From CAZRDB01 sp964598695 (GTDB lineage: Bacteria; Armatimonadota; Zipacnadia; UBA1398), in the NCBI GenBank assembly GCA_964598695.1, contig CAZRDB010000056.1, positions 1 through 26,105 on the forward strand: DNA of 26,105 nucleotides, given 5' to 3'. The notes beneath the pieces are model-generated. The model had not been told where the DNA came from and searched no databases. It saw nothing but the letters and a program-made list of their open reading frames with translations. This document shows positions 7,631 to 14,956 of the stretch, in pieces. The first letter of the stretch is position 1. Every line of letters starts with the position of its first letter. The position numbers and the translations under genes are program-made.

Positions 7631-8611
7631 CTACGGAGTCGGCCCGCCGGGCCGGTACTCGTCGTGGAGCTTGGCGATCGTCTCCGCCATGTCCTCCTGA
7701 TAGCCGATGTGCAGCCGGCGGACGGTGCCGCCCGGATCGATCACCACGACGAAGGGGATCACCTCGACACCGTAGGCGTCGGCCACTCGGTACTCGCTGT
7801 CAAGGAGCACCGGGAACGTCACGCCCAGTTCGGTCAGCGCCTTGGGCACGACCGTGGCAGCCTCCGGCCCGTCGAGGTTCACCTGGAAGATGCGCAAGGT
7901 GCTGGCACGCTCGCCGTCCTCGCTCAGTGCCTGCAGCGCCTGTGCTGTGTTGCGGCACGGGATGCACGAGAACCGGCCGAAGTCGAGCACGACGACCGCC
8001 TTGTCTCGGTAGTCGGTCAGTCTATGGGCCTGACCGGTGGAGTCCTCGAGCATGAAGTCAGGCGCCTCCATGCCTTCGGCGACGAGGGGCTTGTACTGCT
8101 CATAGACCTCTACGAGCTTGGCCGGCGTGTCATCCGCGATGCCGGTCTGTAGGTGACGGACGATGCCGTCCCTGTCGATGACGACCAGGAACGGGATCAC
8201 CTCCACCTTGTAGAGGTCGGCGACTCGGCCGTCGGCGTCGGGAAGAACGGGAAACGTGACGCCCAGCTCCTCTCGGGCCTTGGGCACGACCTCCTCCGCC
8301 TCCGGCCCGTCGAGGTTCACCTGGAAGACGCGGAGCCCCGCGTCCTTGTAGGCCTCGTGGAGCTTCTGCAGCTCCTGGGCTGTGCTGCGGCACGGCTTGC
8401 ACGTGAAGCGCCCGAAGTCGAGGATGACGACGGCCCGGCCGCGGAAGTCGGAGAGCGTGACCTCGGCGCCGTCGGAGTCCGTCAGCGTGAAGTCGGGCGC
8501 CTCGTCGCCCTCCATGAGGGAGGGAGCGGGTCCCGCGGCCCGCGCAGCCCCGGTGAGGGCAGTGAAGGCGAGTACGGTGACAAGCATCACGTGGAGCGGT
8601 CGACGATCCAT
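7631..8611 (-). CDS. Exported tandem-domain TlpA/ResA-like thiol-disulfide protein
   Basis: The protein is predicted to be periplasmic, with a signal peptide at about residues 1-26 (ends GAARAAG). Two full redoxin (AhpC/TSA-TlpA) domains follow, at about 33-175 and 179-320. Each has an active-site CxxC (FTCKPC, Cys71/74; FSCIPC, Cys216/219) and the cis-Pro motif VEVIPF. Such proteins pass reducing equivalents from CcdA/DsbD to cytochrome c haem-site cysteines or other thiols. The two halves share a 31-bp identical DNA stretch (7860-7890 and 8298-8328), so the fusion arose by internal duplication. The ATG at 8611 has GGAGGT eight bases upstream; the longer reading to 8719 runs into the cytochrome gene and is rejected. 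Sitting just after the octaheme cytochrome, it may assist that protein's maturation or be its redox partner. Confidence 0.9.
   Translation of the reverse strand: MDRRPLHVMLVTVLAFTALTGAARAAGPAPSLMEGDEAPDFTLTDSDGAEVTLSDFRGRAVVILDFGRFTCKPCRSTAQELQKLHEAYKDAGLRVFQVNLDGPEAEEVVPKAREELGVTFPVLPDADGRVADLYKVEVIPFLVVIDRDGIVRHLQTGIADDTPAKLVEVYEQYKPLVAEGMEAPDFMLEDSTGQAHRLTDYRDKAVVVLDFGRFSCIPCRNTAQALQALSEDGERASTLRIFQVNLDGPEAATVVPKALTELGVTFPVLLDSEYRVADAYGVEVIPFVVVIDPGGTVRRLHIGYQEDMAETIAKLHDEYRPGGPTP
7860..8328. repeat. Internal duplication within the tandem TlpA gene
   Basis: The two redoxin domains are repeated at DNA level with a period of 438 bases. The best preserved part is a 31-bp identity, 7860-7890 against 8298-8328, encoding FQVNLDGPEA. 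Similarity continues on both sides with scattered differences, as expected of an in-gene duplication that has partly diverged or been kept similar by gene conversion. Confidence 0.85.
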
Positions 8612-8630
8612 CAGCGAGTACCTCCGAAGT

Positions 8631-8656
8631 GAGGGCTGGGCGGCGATGCGCCCCTC
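8631..8656 (-). terminator. GC-rich hairpin between cytochrome and tandem TlpA genes
   Basis: On the minus strand, GAGGG GCG ... CGC CCAG CCCTC can fold into a stem with an outer 5-bp and inner 3-bp helix. It begins two or three bases after the cytochrome stop and ends before the Shine-Dalgarno of the next gene. No T-tract follows, so full Rho-independent termination is unlikely. An attenuating or mRNA-stabilising role is possible. Confidence 0.3.
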
Positions 8657-8658
8657 GT

Positions 8659-10641
8659 CTACGGTGCGATCAGCGAGAGCAGGTCGGCTCGTTCCTGGTC
8701 CATGTCGAGGAGTTGCCACTGCGGCACGGTCACCGGCTTCGCGTCCGCGCCGAACGGGTACTGCACGACTGGGGCGTAGAAGAAGGGCGAGTCCGCGGCG
8801 TGGCAGTCAGTGCACCCTCGCGCGCCGAGCGCGGCACGGGCCGGATAGACCTCGTGGCTGTACTTGTGCGTGTTCGCGTAGGGTGAGGCCTCCCAGGGCT
8901 CCTTCGGGATCACGCGGTACTCGGTCCCCGAGGAGTACGCGCGGTCGTCCATCACCCACAGTACGCGCTTGCCGTCCATCGGGTATGCGGTCGCCGTGAG
9001 CATCTCGGTGACCGAAGCGATCAGGGCGTCGATCTCCTCCGGCCGGTTCACCTCCGGCACCAGGTCGCCGTTGTCGTCGGTGATCTCCGCGAGCGCCGGG
9101 TACGTCGAGGCGTCCTTCTGGTGCGCTACCCACATCGCTTGGACATCCTGGGGCGTGGGCTCCATCAGGCCCGGCGCACCGTCGATCTCGATCGCGGGCC
9201 ACGCACTGTGAACGCGGTTCACGGGGTAGATCACGCCCTTGTAGTCCGCGAGCACGGGGCGGTACAGCGAGGTGGGCTTGTCGTCGTAGCCTTGGACGCC
9301 AAGGTTCGCGTAGTGGTTGAGGTAGCGCATGTCGGGTCCGTAGAAGGTCCACATGGGCTTGTTCTTCACCGGGATGTGGGGACCGGGGTTCAGGACGTCT
9401 CCGGCCTGCACCATCGCCGCAGCCACCCTCCGCTGGGGGATGTGGCAGGCCTGACACGAGATCCGCTCGAGGTGCGTCTCGGGAAGGTCGGCGTGGGCCG
9501 GAACGGGGGCGCCCAGGTTCCCGACGCTGTGACACGACGCGCACGTGACCATCGTATTGTCGAGATCGTCGCGAACCAGCCCACCCGGGTCATCGCCCTT
9601 CGCGATCTGGTGCTCCTCGTAACCGTCGATCCGATCATCGGTGGCGCTCGACCCGGCAGGGTGGCAGTCGACGCACTTGAGGCCGGCGGCAAGATGGACG
9701 TCGGCCTGCGACCGGTAGTCCGCCCCCCGCTTCTTCCAGCCCGGCTGCTCGTGGCACTGCATGCACGCCGTGTTGCGGGGCTCGCGCACCAGGTGGAGCT
9801 TCGTCCTGCCGTCGGCGCCGAGGAGCAGCTTGCCGTCGGGCCCGAAGCGGGTCTTGTCGTAGGTCAGCTGCACAGACGAGCCGTCCTTGACGGAACCGGT
9901 GACGGTCGCGAGCCCTGAGCCGGCTGTCGCGGCCCATCGGAGGTTGAGGGCCGCCTTCTGCCGGTTGCGCTCCGCCATGCTGTACTCGGGCTGATGGCAG
10001 ATGAGGCAGTCGGCCTCGAGCACACCGGAGTCCGTCCAGCGTGCCTTGTAGTAGTCGCCGTCGAACCCGTTGTCACCGCCGCTCGTGAGGCCACTCGCGG
10101 GGTCGGCCATCCAGGCGTCGTACCGCTTGCCTTCTCGGTCGTACTCCGCCGGGCCCCCGCCAGGGTGGCAGTCGCCGCAGCTCCCCGCCATGAGCGTGAA
10201 CGAGGTGAGGTCCATCGTCCGCGCGGAGGCGTTGGTCTTCTGCGACAGATAGCAGTACAGCGGCGCCGGAGAGCACCAGTTGCCGCCGTACAGGCCTGGC
10301 GTCGAGGCCCACTGGACCCGCTCCGACTGCGCACTGGTGGGCCCTTCGCCCGCGCCCTGGGTGAAGTGGTAGCCCTCGGCGATCTTGTCGTAGTCGTGAC
10401 AGGCCCCGCACGTCTGCTTGGGCGAGTAGGGCTGGTCCGCGTTCTCTCCCGTCACCGGGTTGATCGGCCGCCCCAGCTCGTCCCGGAGCGCGAACGGCGG
10501 ACACACTCCCGTGCGGAGCGTAGCGGACGCGACCGTGGCGCCGCCCTCCTGCGCGAGGACGCCGGGCGCCCCCCCCACGAGAGCGAACAACAGCCCGAGC
10601 ACGACCAGAGCACAGCGGAGAACGGAGTCCCTGGTAACCAT
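8659..10641 (-). CDS. Exported octaheme c-type cytochrome
   Basis: A signal peptide occupies about residues 1-30 (ends VLA-QE). Eight CxxCH haem-binding motifs follow, with His at 82, 159, 216, 297, 327, 371, 400 and 614. Seven are packed into residues 78-400; a gap of some 200 residues precedes the eighth. The protein is 660 residues long with no C-terminal membrane segment, so it should be periplasmic or surface-attached. Extra cysteines occur outside the motifs (Cys47, Cys123, Cys130). The spacing does not match NrfA or a simple small tetrahaem protein. It may relate to octaheme tetrathionate-reductase-like or other respiratory multiheme families, but I cannot assign one. An AGGTG lies five bases before the ATG. 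Between ccdA and a TlpA-like gene, its maturation genes may travel with it. It could take electrons to or from arsenic or sulfur species; this is inference. Confidence 0.93.
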   Translation of the reverse strand: MVTRDSVLRCALVVLGLLFALVGGAPGVLAQEGGATVASATLRTGVCPPFALRDELGRPINPVTGENADQPYSPKQTCGACHDYDKIAEGYHFTQGAGEGPTSAQSERVQWASTPGLYGGNWCSPAPLYCYLSQKTNASARTMDLTSFTLMAGSCGDCHPGGGPAEYDREGKRYDAWMADPASGLTSGGDNGFDGDYYKARWTDSGVLEADCLICHQPEYSMAERNRQKAALNLRWAATAGSGLATVTGSVKDGSSVQLTYDKTRFGPDGKLLLGADGRTKLHLVREPRNTACMQCHEQPGWKKRGADYRSQADVHLAAGLKCVDCHPAGSSATDDRIDGYEEHQIAKGDDPGGLVRDDLDNTMVTCASCHSVGNLGAPVPAHADLPETHLERISCQACHIPQRRVAAAMVQAGDVLNPGPHIPVKNKPMWTFYGPDMRYLNHYANLGVQGYDDKPTSLYRPVLADYKGVIYPVNRVHSAWPAIEIDGAPGLMEPTPQDVQAMWVAHQKDASTYPALAEITDDNGDLVPEVNRPEEIDALIASVTEMLTATAYPMDGKRVLWVMDDRAYSSGTEYRVIPKEPWEASPYANTHKYSHEVYPARAALGARGCTDCHAADSPFFYAPVVQYPFGADAKPVTVPQWQLLDMDQERADLLSLIAP

Positions 10642-10672
10642 GCGAGCACCTGGCCCTCCTGCTTGCTGCCGC

Positions 10673-10745
10673 GCGGCGGGTTACCGCGCGACGTAGACCA
10701 TGTACAGCCCGCCCGCGATCACGAGCACCCCGCAGAGCGAGCGCG
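10673..10745. repeat. Right copy of the 73-bp direct repeat (3' end of intact ccdA)
   Basis: This is the counterpart of 7545-7617, in the same orientation, 3,128 bases away, with 71 of 73 positions identical. It covers the last 21 codons of ccdA and eight bases beyond its stop. Recombination between the copies would remove the cytochrome and tandem-TlpA genes and leave an intact ccdA directly upstream of the cysteine-rich small gene. Confidence 0.88.
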
Positions 10746-11379
10746 CGACGGTCGCTCCCTTGCTCTCGTTCGACCAGTCGAGGTACCGCTGCACCCAGCC
10801 GGTCGAGCCGCCGGCCGCGGCGATCACCGCGCAGTGTCCGATCCCGTAGGCGAGGAGGATGCTCCCCCCGTAGAGGGGCGCCGTCCCCGCGACCTTGAGC
10901 GCCACCGCGAGCATCGGCGCCATGTAGGCGAACGTGCACGGCCCGAGCGCGATGCCGAAGACGAGACCCAGGACGAGCGCCGCAAGGTAGCCCGTCGACT
11001 TCATCCTGCCCACATTGGCGGCCTTCACGGGCAGCGGAATCACGCCGAGCAGGTGGAGCCCCACGAGCAGCATCACGCCCGCGACGACCCAGTTCGCCCA
11101 GGCGCCGACGTCGCCCATCATCCGCCCGAGGGCCGCCGTCACGGCCCCGATCGCGGCAATGGTGAGCAGGATCCCCACCGCGAACGCGGACGAGAGCCCG
11201 AGGGCCCGCCGCGTCGTCGTGGCGCCCTGGCCGCCGATGAACGCCACGATCAGGGGGATGCTCGCGAGATGGCATGGGCTCAGGATCACGCTCAGGACGC
11301 CCCAGAGGAGCGAGGCTCCGAGCGCGATCCCGGGTGTGCCCTCGACGGCGCGGGTCAGCGTGGCGAACAGCTCGTTCAT
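10681..11379 (-). CDS. ccdA: CcdA/DsbD-type transmembrane thiol-disulfide transporter
   Basis: This is an inner-membrane protein predicted to move reducing equivalents from cytoplasmic thioredoxin to periplasmic thiols. It has 232 residues and about six hydrophobic segments. The paired redox cysteines of the family are visible as LSPCHLASIPLI (Cys36) and LGPCTFAYMAPM (Cys148) at the starts of two related halves. Further cysteines are at 183 and 216. Its ATG overlaps the stop of the upstream thioredoxin gene in an ATGA quartet, which implies translational coupling to its likely periplasmic partner. The last 20 codons are duplicated at 7545-7617. The cytochrome gene follows 39 bases later. The two CcdA-type PC motifs make the family call strong. 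Whether it serves cytochrome maturation or arsenic-related thiols is unresolved. Confidence 0.88.
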   Translation of the reverse strand: MNELFATLTRAVEGTPGIALGASLLWGVLSVILSPCHLASIPLIVAFIGGQGATTTRRALGLSSAFAVGILLTIAAIGAVTAALGRMMGDVGAWANWVVAGVMLLVGLHLLGVIPLPVKAANVGRMKSTGYLAALVLGLVFGIALGPCTFAYMAPMLAVALKVAGTAPLYGGSILLAYGIGHCAVIAAAGGSTGWVQRYLDWSNESKGATVARSLCGVLVIAGGLYMVYVAR

Positions 11380-11921
11380 CGCGCCGCGCCCTTCGTGGGT
11401 CCCGGCTCGAGCCGGATGCCGTGCTCGGCGAAGCGGGCCACGATCTCCTCCTTCGGCCAGTACCCCTGGTGGCGGCTCAGCTCCCGCCCCTCGGAGTCGA
11501 AGAAGATCTGCGTCGGGATCACCTCGACGCCGTACCGCTTCCCCGCGGTCTCGTCCTTCCAGACGTCCACGAAGTCCACGGCCAGCTTGCCCCCGTACTC
11601 GGCGCGCAGCGCGTCAAGCACCGGCACCATCTGCTTGCACGGGATGCACGTGGTGGAACCCAGCTCGAGCAGGCGCGGCAATGCGGCCGGAGCGACAGGG
11701 GCGCCCATCTTGCCAGCCGGCGCCGACTCCGCGCTCTCGGCGTGGGCGAGGCTCGCTGTGGACGGGCCGGCCTGCGGAACCGGCGACTGGACCGTCGGGC
11801 CCTGGCGCAACGATGCCGCGTCCGTCGTCTCGGCGGCGGGCCGCTTGGTCGACACCACAACGACGACGGCTGTGAGCACGACGAGTGCGATCACGACCTT
11901 CACGACGATGTTGCTGCTCAC
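11376..11921 (-). CDS. Membrane-anchored thioredoxin-like protein
   Basis: One N-terminal transmembrane helix (about residues 5-24) is followed by a Ser/Ala/Pro-rich linker (about 28-80). A thioredoxin fold comes next, with active-site CIPC (Cys92/95) and cis-Pro motif VEVIPTQIF (Pro136). The Trx domain should face the periplasm. I take GTG at 11921 as the start: GGGAGGA lies six bases upstream, and the GTG overlaps the preceding gene's TGA as GTGA. An ATG-like reading at 11951 would overlap that gene more and lacks such a signal. It is coupled by ATGA to ccdA, so the pair should form a transmembrane reductant relay. Targets may be apocytochrome c or thiols affected by arsenite. Confidence 0.88.
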   Translation of the reverse strand: MSSNIVVKVVIALVVLTAVVVVVSTKRPAAETTDAASLRQGPTVQSPVPQAGPSTASLAHAESAESAPAGKMGAPVAPAALPRLLELGSTTCIPCKQMVPVLDALRAEYGGKLAVDFVDVWKDETAGKRYGVEVIPTQIFFDSEGRELSRHQGYWPKEEIVARFAEHGIRLEPGPTKGAAR

Positions 11922-12328
11922 GCAAGTCCTCCCGTTGGGTCCGCGCAGCACGAGCCACTGGCCCGGCCGGCGTCGGCTACCGTTCCGGCCACCCGGGCGA
12001 CCTCATCCCGCGTGGTGTCGAAGTGGTGCGCCTTGGCGATCCCGAGTTCGGTGACCACGACGTGGACGTCAGCCGTGAGCCCGAGGGCATCGAAGGCCTT
12101 GCGTACGCACTGGACCTCGCAGCCATCGATCACCACGCGCTTGTCGGCCTCTCGCGCCGACTTCACGAAGCCCTCGAGCCCCGCGGCGACTCCGATCGCG
12201 CAGTACATGCGTCCCTGACCGAGCTGGTCGAGCGCCCTTGCCGCCTCATCCGAGAGCTTCCCGACATTCGAGCCGCCGGAGCACGCGAGGAGGAGGGTGT
12301 TGTCACTACCGCAACAGCGGTCCGCCAA
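11918..12328 (-). CDS. DGC-domain putative zinc-binding protein
   Basis: The 136-residue protein matches the uncharacterised DGC family (PF08859, recalled from memory). Signatures seen are ACSGGSNVGKLSDEAARAL, MYCAIGVAAGLEGFVKSA and the name-giving VIDGCEVQC (Asp-Gly-Cys at 68-70, then Cys74). Cys16, Cys43, Cys70 and Cys74 would be the metal-site candidates. Additional CC pairs occur at both ends (Cys5/6 and Cys127/128), which is unusual and may bind soft metals or arsenic. The start is TTG at 12328, with AAGGGA upstream; no ATG or GTG would include the domain start. It lies in the same frame as the preceding thioredoxin-like gene, separated by its TGA and five codons. The family often sits beside ArsP-type permeases and small thioredoxins. 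Its function is unknown. Confidence 0.82.
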   Translation of the reverse strand: MADRCCGSDNTLLLACSGGSNVGKLSDEAARALDQLGQGRMYCAIGVAAGLEGFVKSAREADKRVVIDGCEVQCVRKAFDALGLTADVHVVVTELGIAKAHHFDTTRDEVARVAGTVADAGRASGSCCADPTGGLA

Positions 12329-12343
12329 TGTGGATACTTCCCT

Positions 12344-12574
12344 TCACCCCAGCAGGGTCTTGATCTCCGCGACGGAGGGCACCTTACCGGCGACACGGAC
12401 CTTGCCGTCGACCGCCAGCGCCGGGGTGCTCATGATGCCCGCCTTGACCATCTCGCGGACCTCCGTGACCTTCTCGATCTCCACGTCGAGCCCCAGCTCC
12501 GCCACCGCTTGCGTGGCCCGCTCATAGAGCTGCACGCACTTGGCGCAGCCCGGGCCGAACACCTGAACCTTCAT
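12344..12574 (-). CDS. Small thioredoxin/glutaredoxin-like protein with CAKC motif
   Basis: This is a 76-residue soluble protein with a single thioredoxin-like fold. MKVQVFGPGCAKC puts the redox pair at Cys10/13, and IMSTPALAVDGK gives the cis-Pro region. It belongs to the compact redox-active disulfide group (MTH895/TM0996-like) commonly next to arsenic or metal permeases. No signal peptide is present, so it acts in the cytoplasm. It could reduce the ArsC half of the neighbouring fusion, whose Cys-triad mechanism needs thioredoxin, or hand electrons to CcdA. It could instead deliver thiol-bound arsenicals to the permease. A purine-rich AGGTGGGAT precedes the ATG. It follows the permease by 19 bases. 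Confidence 0.9.
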   Translation of the reverse strand: MKVQVFGPGCAKCVQLYERATQAVAELGLDVEIEKVTEVREMVKAGIMSTPALAVDGKVRVAGKVPSVAEIKTLLG

Positions 12575-12593
12575 ACCGAGATCCCACCTTCGC

Positions 12594-13670
12594 TTACCAC
12601 AGGATGTTGAACAGGTAGCCCACGAGCACGATCCCGAGGGCGACCACGCCGAAGTACGTGGCCAGCAGTCGGGGCCGCAGTACCTTGCGGAGGATGACCG
12701 CCTCGGGCAGCGAGAGCGCGATCACGGCCATCATGAAGGCCAGCGCCGTGCCAAGCGACGCGCCCTTGCCGATAAGGGCCTCGACGACCGGCACGATCCC
12801 CGCCGCGTTCGAGTACATCGGAACGCCCAGCACCACCGCCAGGGGGACCGCCCACCATGCGGCCTCGCCCATGAACGACGCGAGCATCCCCTCGGGCACG
12901 TAGCCGTGAACGCCGGCGCCAACCGCGATGCCCGCCACCACGAACGGCCAGACGCGGCCCACGATATCGCGGACCGCCTGCCACCCGGCGTGGACACGGT
13001 CGGCCCAGCGGAGGCGTTCGTCCTCGCCCGTGCTCCGGCCGGCCTCCATCTCGTACACCCACGGCTCAACGTGCTTCTCGAGCTTGAGGCGGCCCATCAC
13101 CCACCCGCAGACGATCGCGATGAGGAGGCCGGTGCCGACATAGACCCCCGCCACCTCGGGACCGAGCATCCCGAGGAGAAGGACAACGGCAACCTCGTTG
13201 ATCATCGGCGCCGCGATCAGGAAGGAGAGCGTCACACCGAGCGGCACGCCGCTCTCGACAAAGCCGATGAACAACGGCACGGCCGAGCAGGAGCAGAAGG
13301 GCGTCACGATCCCGAGCACCGCCGCTAGGACGTTGCCGACCGACTCGCGCTTGCCCGCGAGGATCTGCCGCGTTCGCTCCGGAGTGAAGAACGTCCGGAT
13401 GATGCCCACGCCAAAGACGATGAGCAGCAGCAGCATCAGGACCTTCGGCACCTCGTAGAGGAAGAAGGCCAGCGCCGAGGCGAAGTGGCTCTCGGACGGC
13501 ATGCCCAACGCGGTGAAGACGAACCAGTCGGCCGCCGCCTCCAGATCGCGGTAGGCAAGCCACCACAGCGCCGCGCCCAGCAGGTAGCCGAGGGGGCCGG
13601 CCAGGGTGCGACGGATCGGGCGAAGCGCGCGCTTCACGCCGCTCTCGGGAGTTGCTTCGGGAGCGCTCAT
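12594..13670 (-). CDS. arsP: ArsP-type permease (PF03773/DUF318 family)
   Basis: This is a polytopic inner-membrane permease of 358 residues with roughly eight to ten hydrophobic segments. It carries the family hallmark TPFCSCSAVPLFIGF (Cys126, Cys128) and the second-half GVPMYSNAAGIVPVVEAL. Characterised ArsP proteins export trivalent organoarsenicals such as methylarsenite, and that fits a neighbour that methylates arsenite. Some relatives have been linked to other metals. The chosen ATG at 13670 has GGTGA five bases upstream, overlapping the stop of the upstream fusion gene. A GTG at 13679 forms a GTGA overlap and is a possible alternative start adding three residues. The symbol is assigned on motif plus context; substrate is inferred. 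Confidence 0.85.
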   Translation of the reverse strand: MSAPEATPESGVKRALRPIRRTLAGPLGYLLGAALWWLAYRDLEAAADWFVFTALGMPSESHFASALAFFLYEVPKVLMLLLLIVFGVGIIRTFFTPERTRQILAGKRESVGNVLAAVLGIVTPFCSCSAVPLFIGFVESGVPLGVTLSFLIAAPMINEVAVVLLLGMLGPEVAGVYVGTGLLIAIVCGWVMGRLKLEKHVEPWVYEMEAGRSTGEDERLRWADRVHAGWQAVRDIVGRVWPFVVAGIAVGAGVHGYVPEGMLASFMGEAAWWAVPLAVVLGVPMYSNAAGIVPVVEALIGKGASLGTALAFMMAVIALSLPEAVILRKVLRPRLLATYFGVVALGIVLVGYLFNILW

Positions 13671-13675
13671 CGCGA

Positions 13676-14956
13676 TCACCGCCCCCCTGCCCGCGGCTTG
13701 CGGGCCGAGAGATTCAGGGTTGCGACGTAGTCGCCGAGCCGCGCGCCCTCGGGGAGTTCGGCGACGATCCGTCGCCACAGGGGATCGGCCCATGTCTCCA
13801 TGGCATCGACGTAGTCGGTGCGCACCTCGGCAACAGCCTCGGTCAGGCCGGCCTGGCCGACCATCGCTTCCGTCTCGCTCACCAGCACGGCGCCGGCGAC
13901 GCAGCCGACCAGAGCCTCAACCATCGCCCCGACCGCCTCGGGCAACGGCTTGAGGAGGGCCACGTCGGAGACCGCGACGCGGCCCCCGGGACGGAGGACG
14001 CGCGCGATCTCGCGCCACACCTGCGGCTTGTCGGGCGAGAGGTTGATGACGCAGTTGCTGATGACCACATCGACGCTGGCGTCGGCAACCGGCAGATGCT
14101 CGATCTCGCCGAGTCGGAACTCCACGTGGTCGAGTCCCGTACGGTCGCGGTAGGCCGCTATGGCGCCCCGGGCTTTGGCGACCATCTCGGGCGTCATGTC
14201 GACCCCGATCGCACGACCCGTCGCCCCGATCCTCGGACCCGCGACGAACACGTCGAATCCGCCACCCGCACCGAGGTCGAGGACCACCTCGCCCTCGCAC
14301 AGGGCTGCGAGGGCCGTCGGGTTGCCGCACGACAGCCCCATGTTGGCTCCCTCGGGGACGCCGGCCAGGTCTCCGTCCGCGTACCCGAGCGACGCCGCGA
14401 GCGCCGTCGGTGCGTTCGCGCCGCAGCAGCTCGAGCCCGAGCAGCACCCCGAGCCGCGGCTCGCCACTCCCGCGTAGCCTTCGCGCACCGCCCGACGCAC
14501 CTCGTCGGCCGACCGGCCCTGCGCCTCGGTCGTCTCAAGCCGAAGCCCCTCCACGAAGCCCCGGATCTCGTCGCGGACGCGGCGGTAGTGGACCAGGGCT
14601 TCCTCCTCCGTGGCGGCATCGGCGGCCAGCTTGGGGGGATCCTCGAAGCCCGCATGGACGACGCGAGGCGCCCCGGGGAGGATCGGGCAGTTCTCGTGCG
14701 CGTGGCCGCAGACGGTCACAACGAGATCGAACGGGCCCTCGGGAAGCTCGTCGACGGTCTTCGAGCGGTGGCCGGAGATGTCGACCCCCGCCTCGGCCAT
14801 CGCCCGCACGGCGAGCGGGTTGAGCCCGTGCTTCTCGATCCCCGCCGAGTGCGCCTCGAACTCCGCGCTACGCAGATGCCGCGCCCAGCCCTCGGCCATC
14901 TGGCTCCGGCAGGAGTTGCCCGTGCAGAGGAAGAGCACGCGCGTCGGTCGGCTCAC
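13676..14956 (-). CDS. ArsC-ArsM fusion: arsenate reductase plus arsenite methyltransferase
   Basis: One uninterrupted frame of 426 residues holds two arsenic enzymes. Residues 1-137 are a low-molecular-weight-phosphatase-type ArsC: P-loop CTGNSCRS (Cys11, Arg17) and the resolving pair in CGHAHENC (Cys83, Cys90), spaced as in the thioredoxin-linked S. aureus enzyme. Residues about 150-426 are ArsM, the S-adenosylmethionine-dependent methyltransferase: REGYAGVA, cysteine cluster CCSGSSCC (171-178), VPEGANMGLSCGNP (Cys210), SAM loop VLDLGAGGGFD, and SNCVINLSPDK (Cys302). Cys210 and Cys302 match the conserved arsenite-binding cysteines of the family. The GTG start overlaps the acr3 stop as GTGA. 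The protein should reduce As(V) and then methylate the As(III). No frame disruption is seen between the halves. Confidence 0.93.
   Translation of the reverse strand: MSRPTRVLFLCTGNSCRSQMAEGWARHLRSAEFEAHSAGIEKHGLNPLAVRAMAEAGVDISGHRSKTVDELPEGPFDLVVTVCGHAHENCPILPGAPRVVHAGFEDPPKLAADAATEEEALVHYRRVRDEIRGFVEGLRLETTEAQGRSADEVRRAVREGYAGVASRGSGCCSGSSCCGANAPTALAASLGYADGDLAGVPEGANMGLSCGNPTALAALCEGEVVLDLGAGGGFDVFVAGPRIGATGRAIGVDMTPEMVAKARGAIAAYRDRTGLDHVEFRLGEIEHLPVADASVDVVISNCVINLSPDKPQVWREIARVLRPGGRVAVSDVALLKPLPEAVGAMVEALVGCVAGAVLVSETEAMVGQAGLTEAVAEVRTDYVDAMETWADPLWRRIVAELPEGARLGDYVATLNLSARKPRAGGR

Noticed and set aside
12344..12346. Possible selenocysteine at the Trx-like TGA
   Set aside because: No CxxU-type context or downstream SECIS-like stem was seen, and the protein is already full length for its family. 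Ordinary stop preferred.
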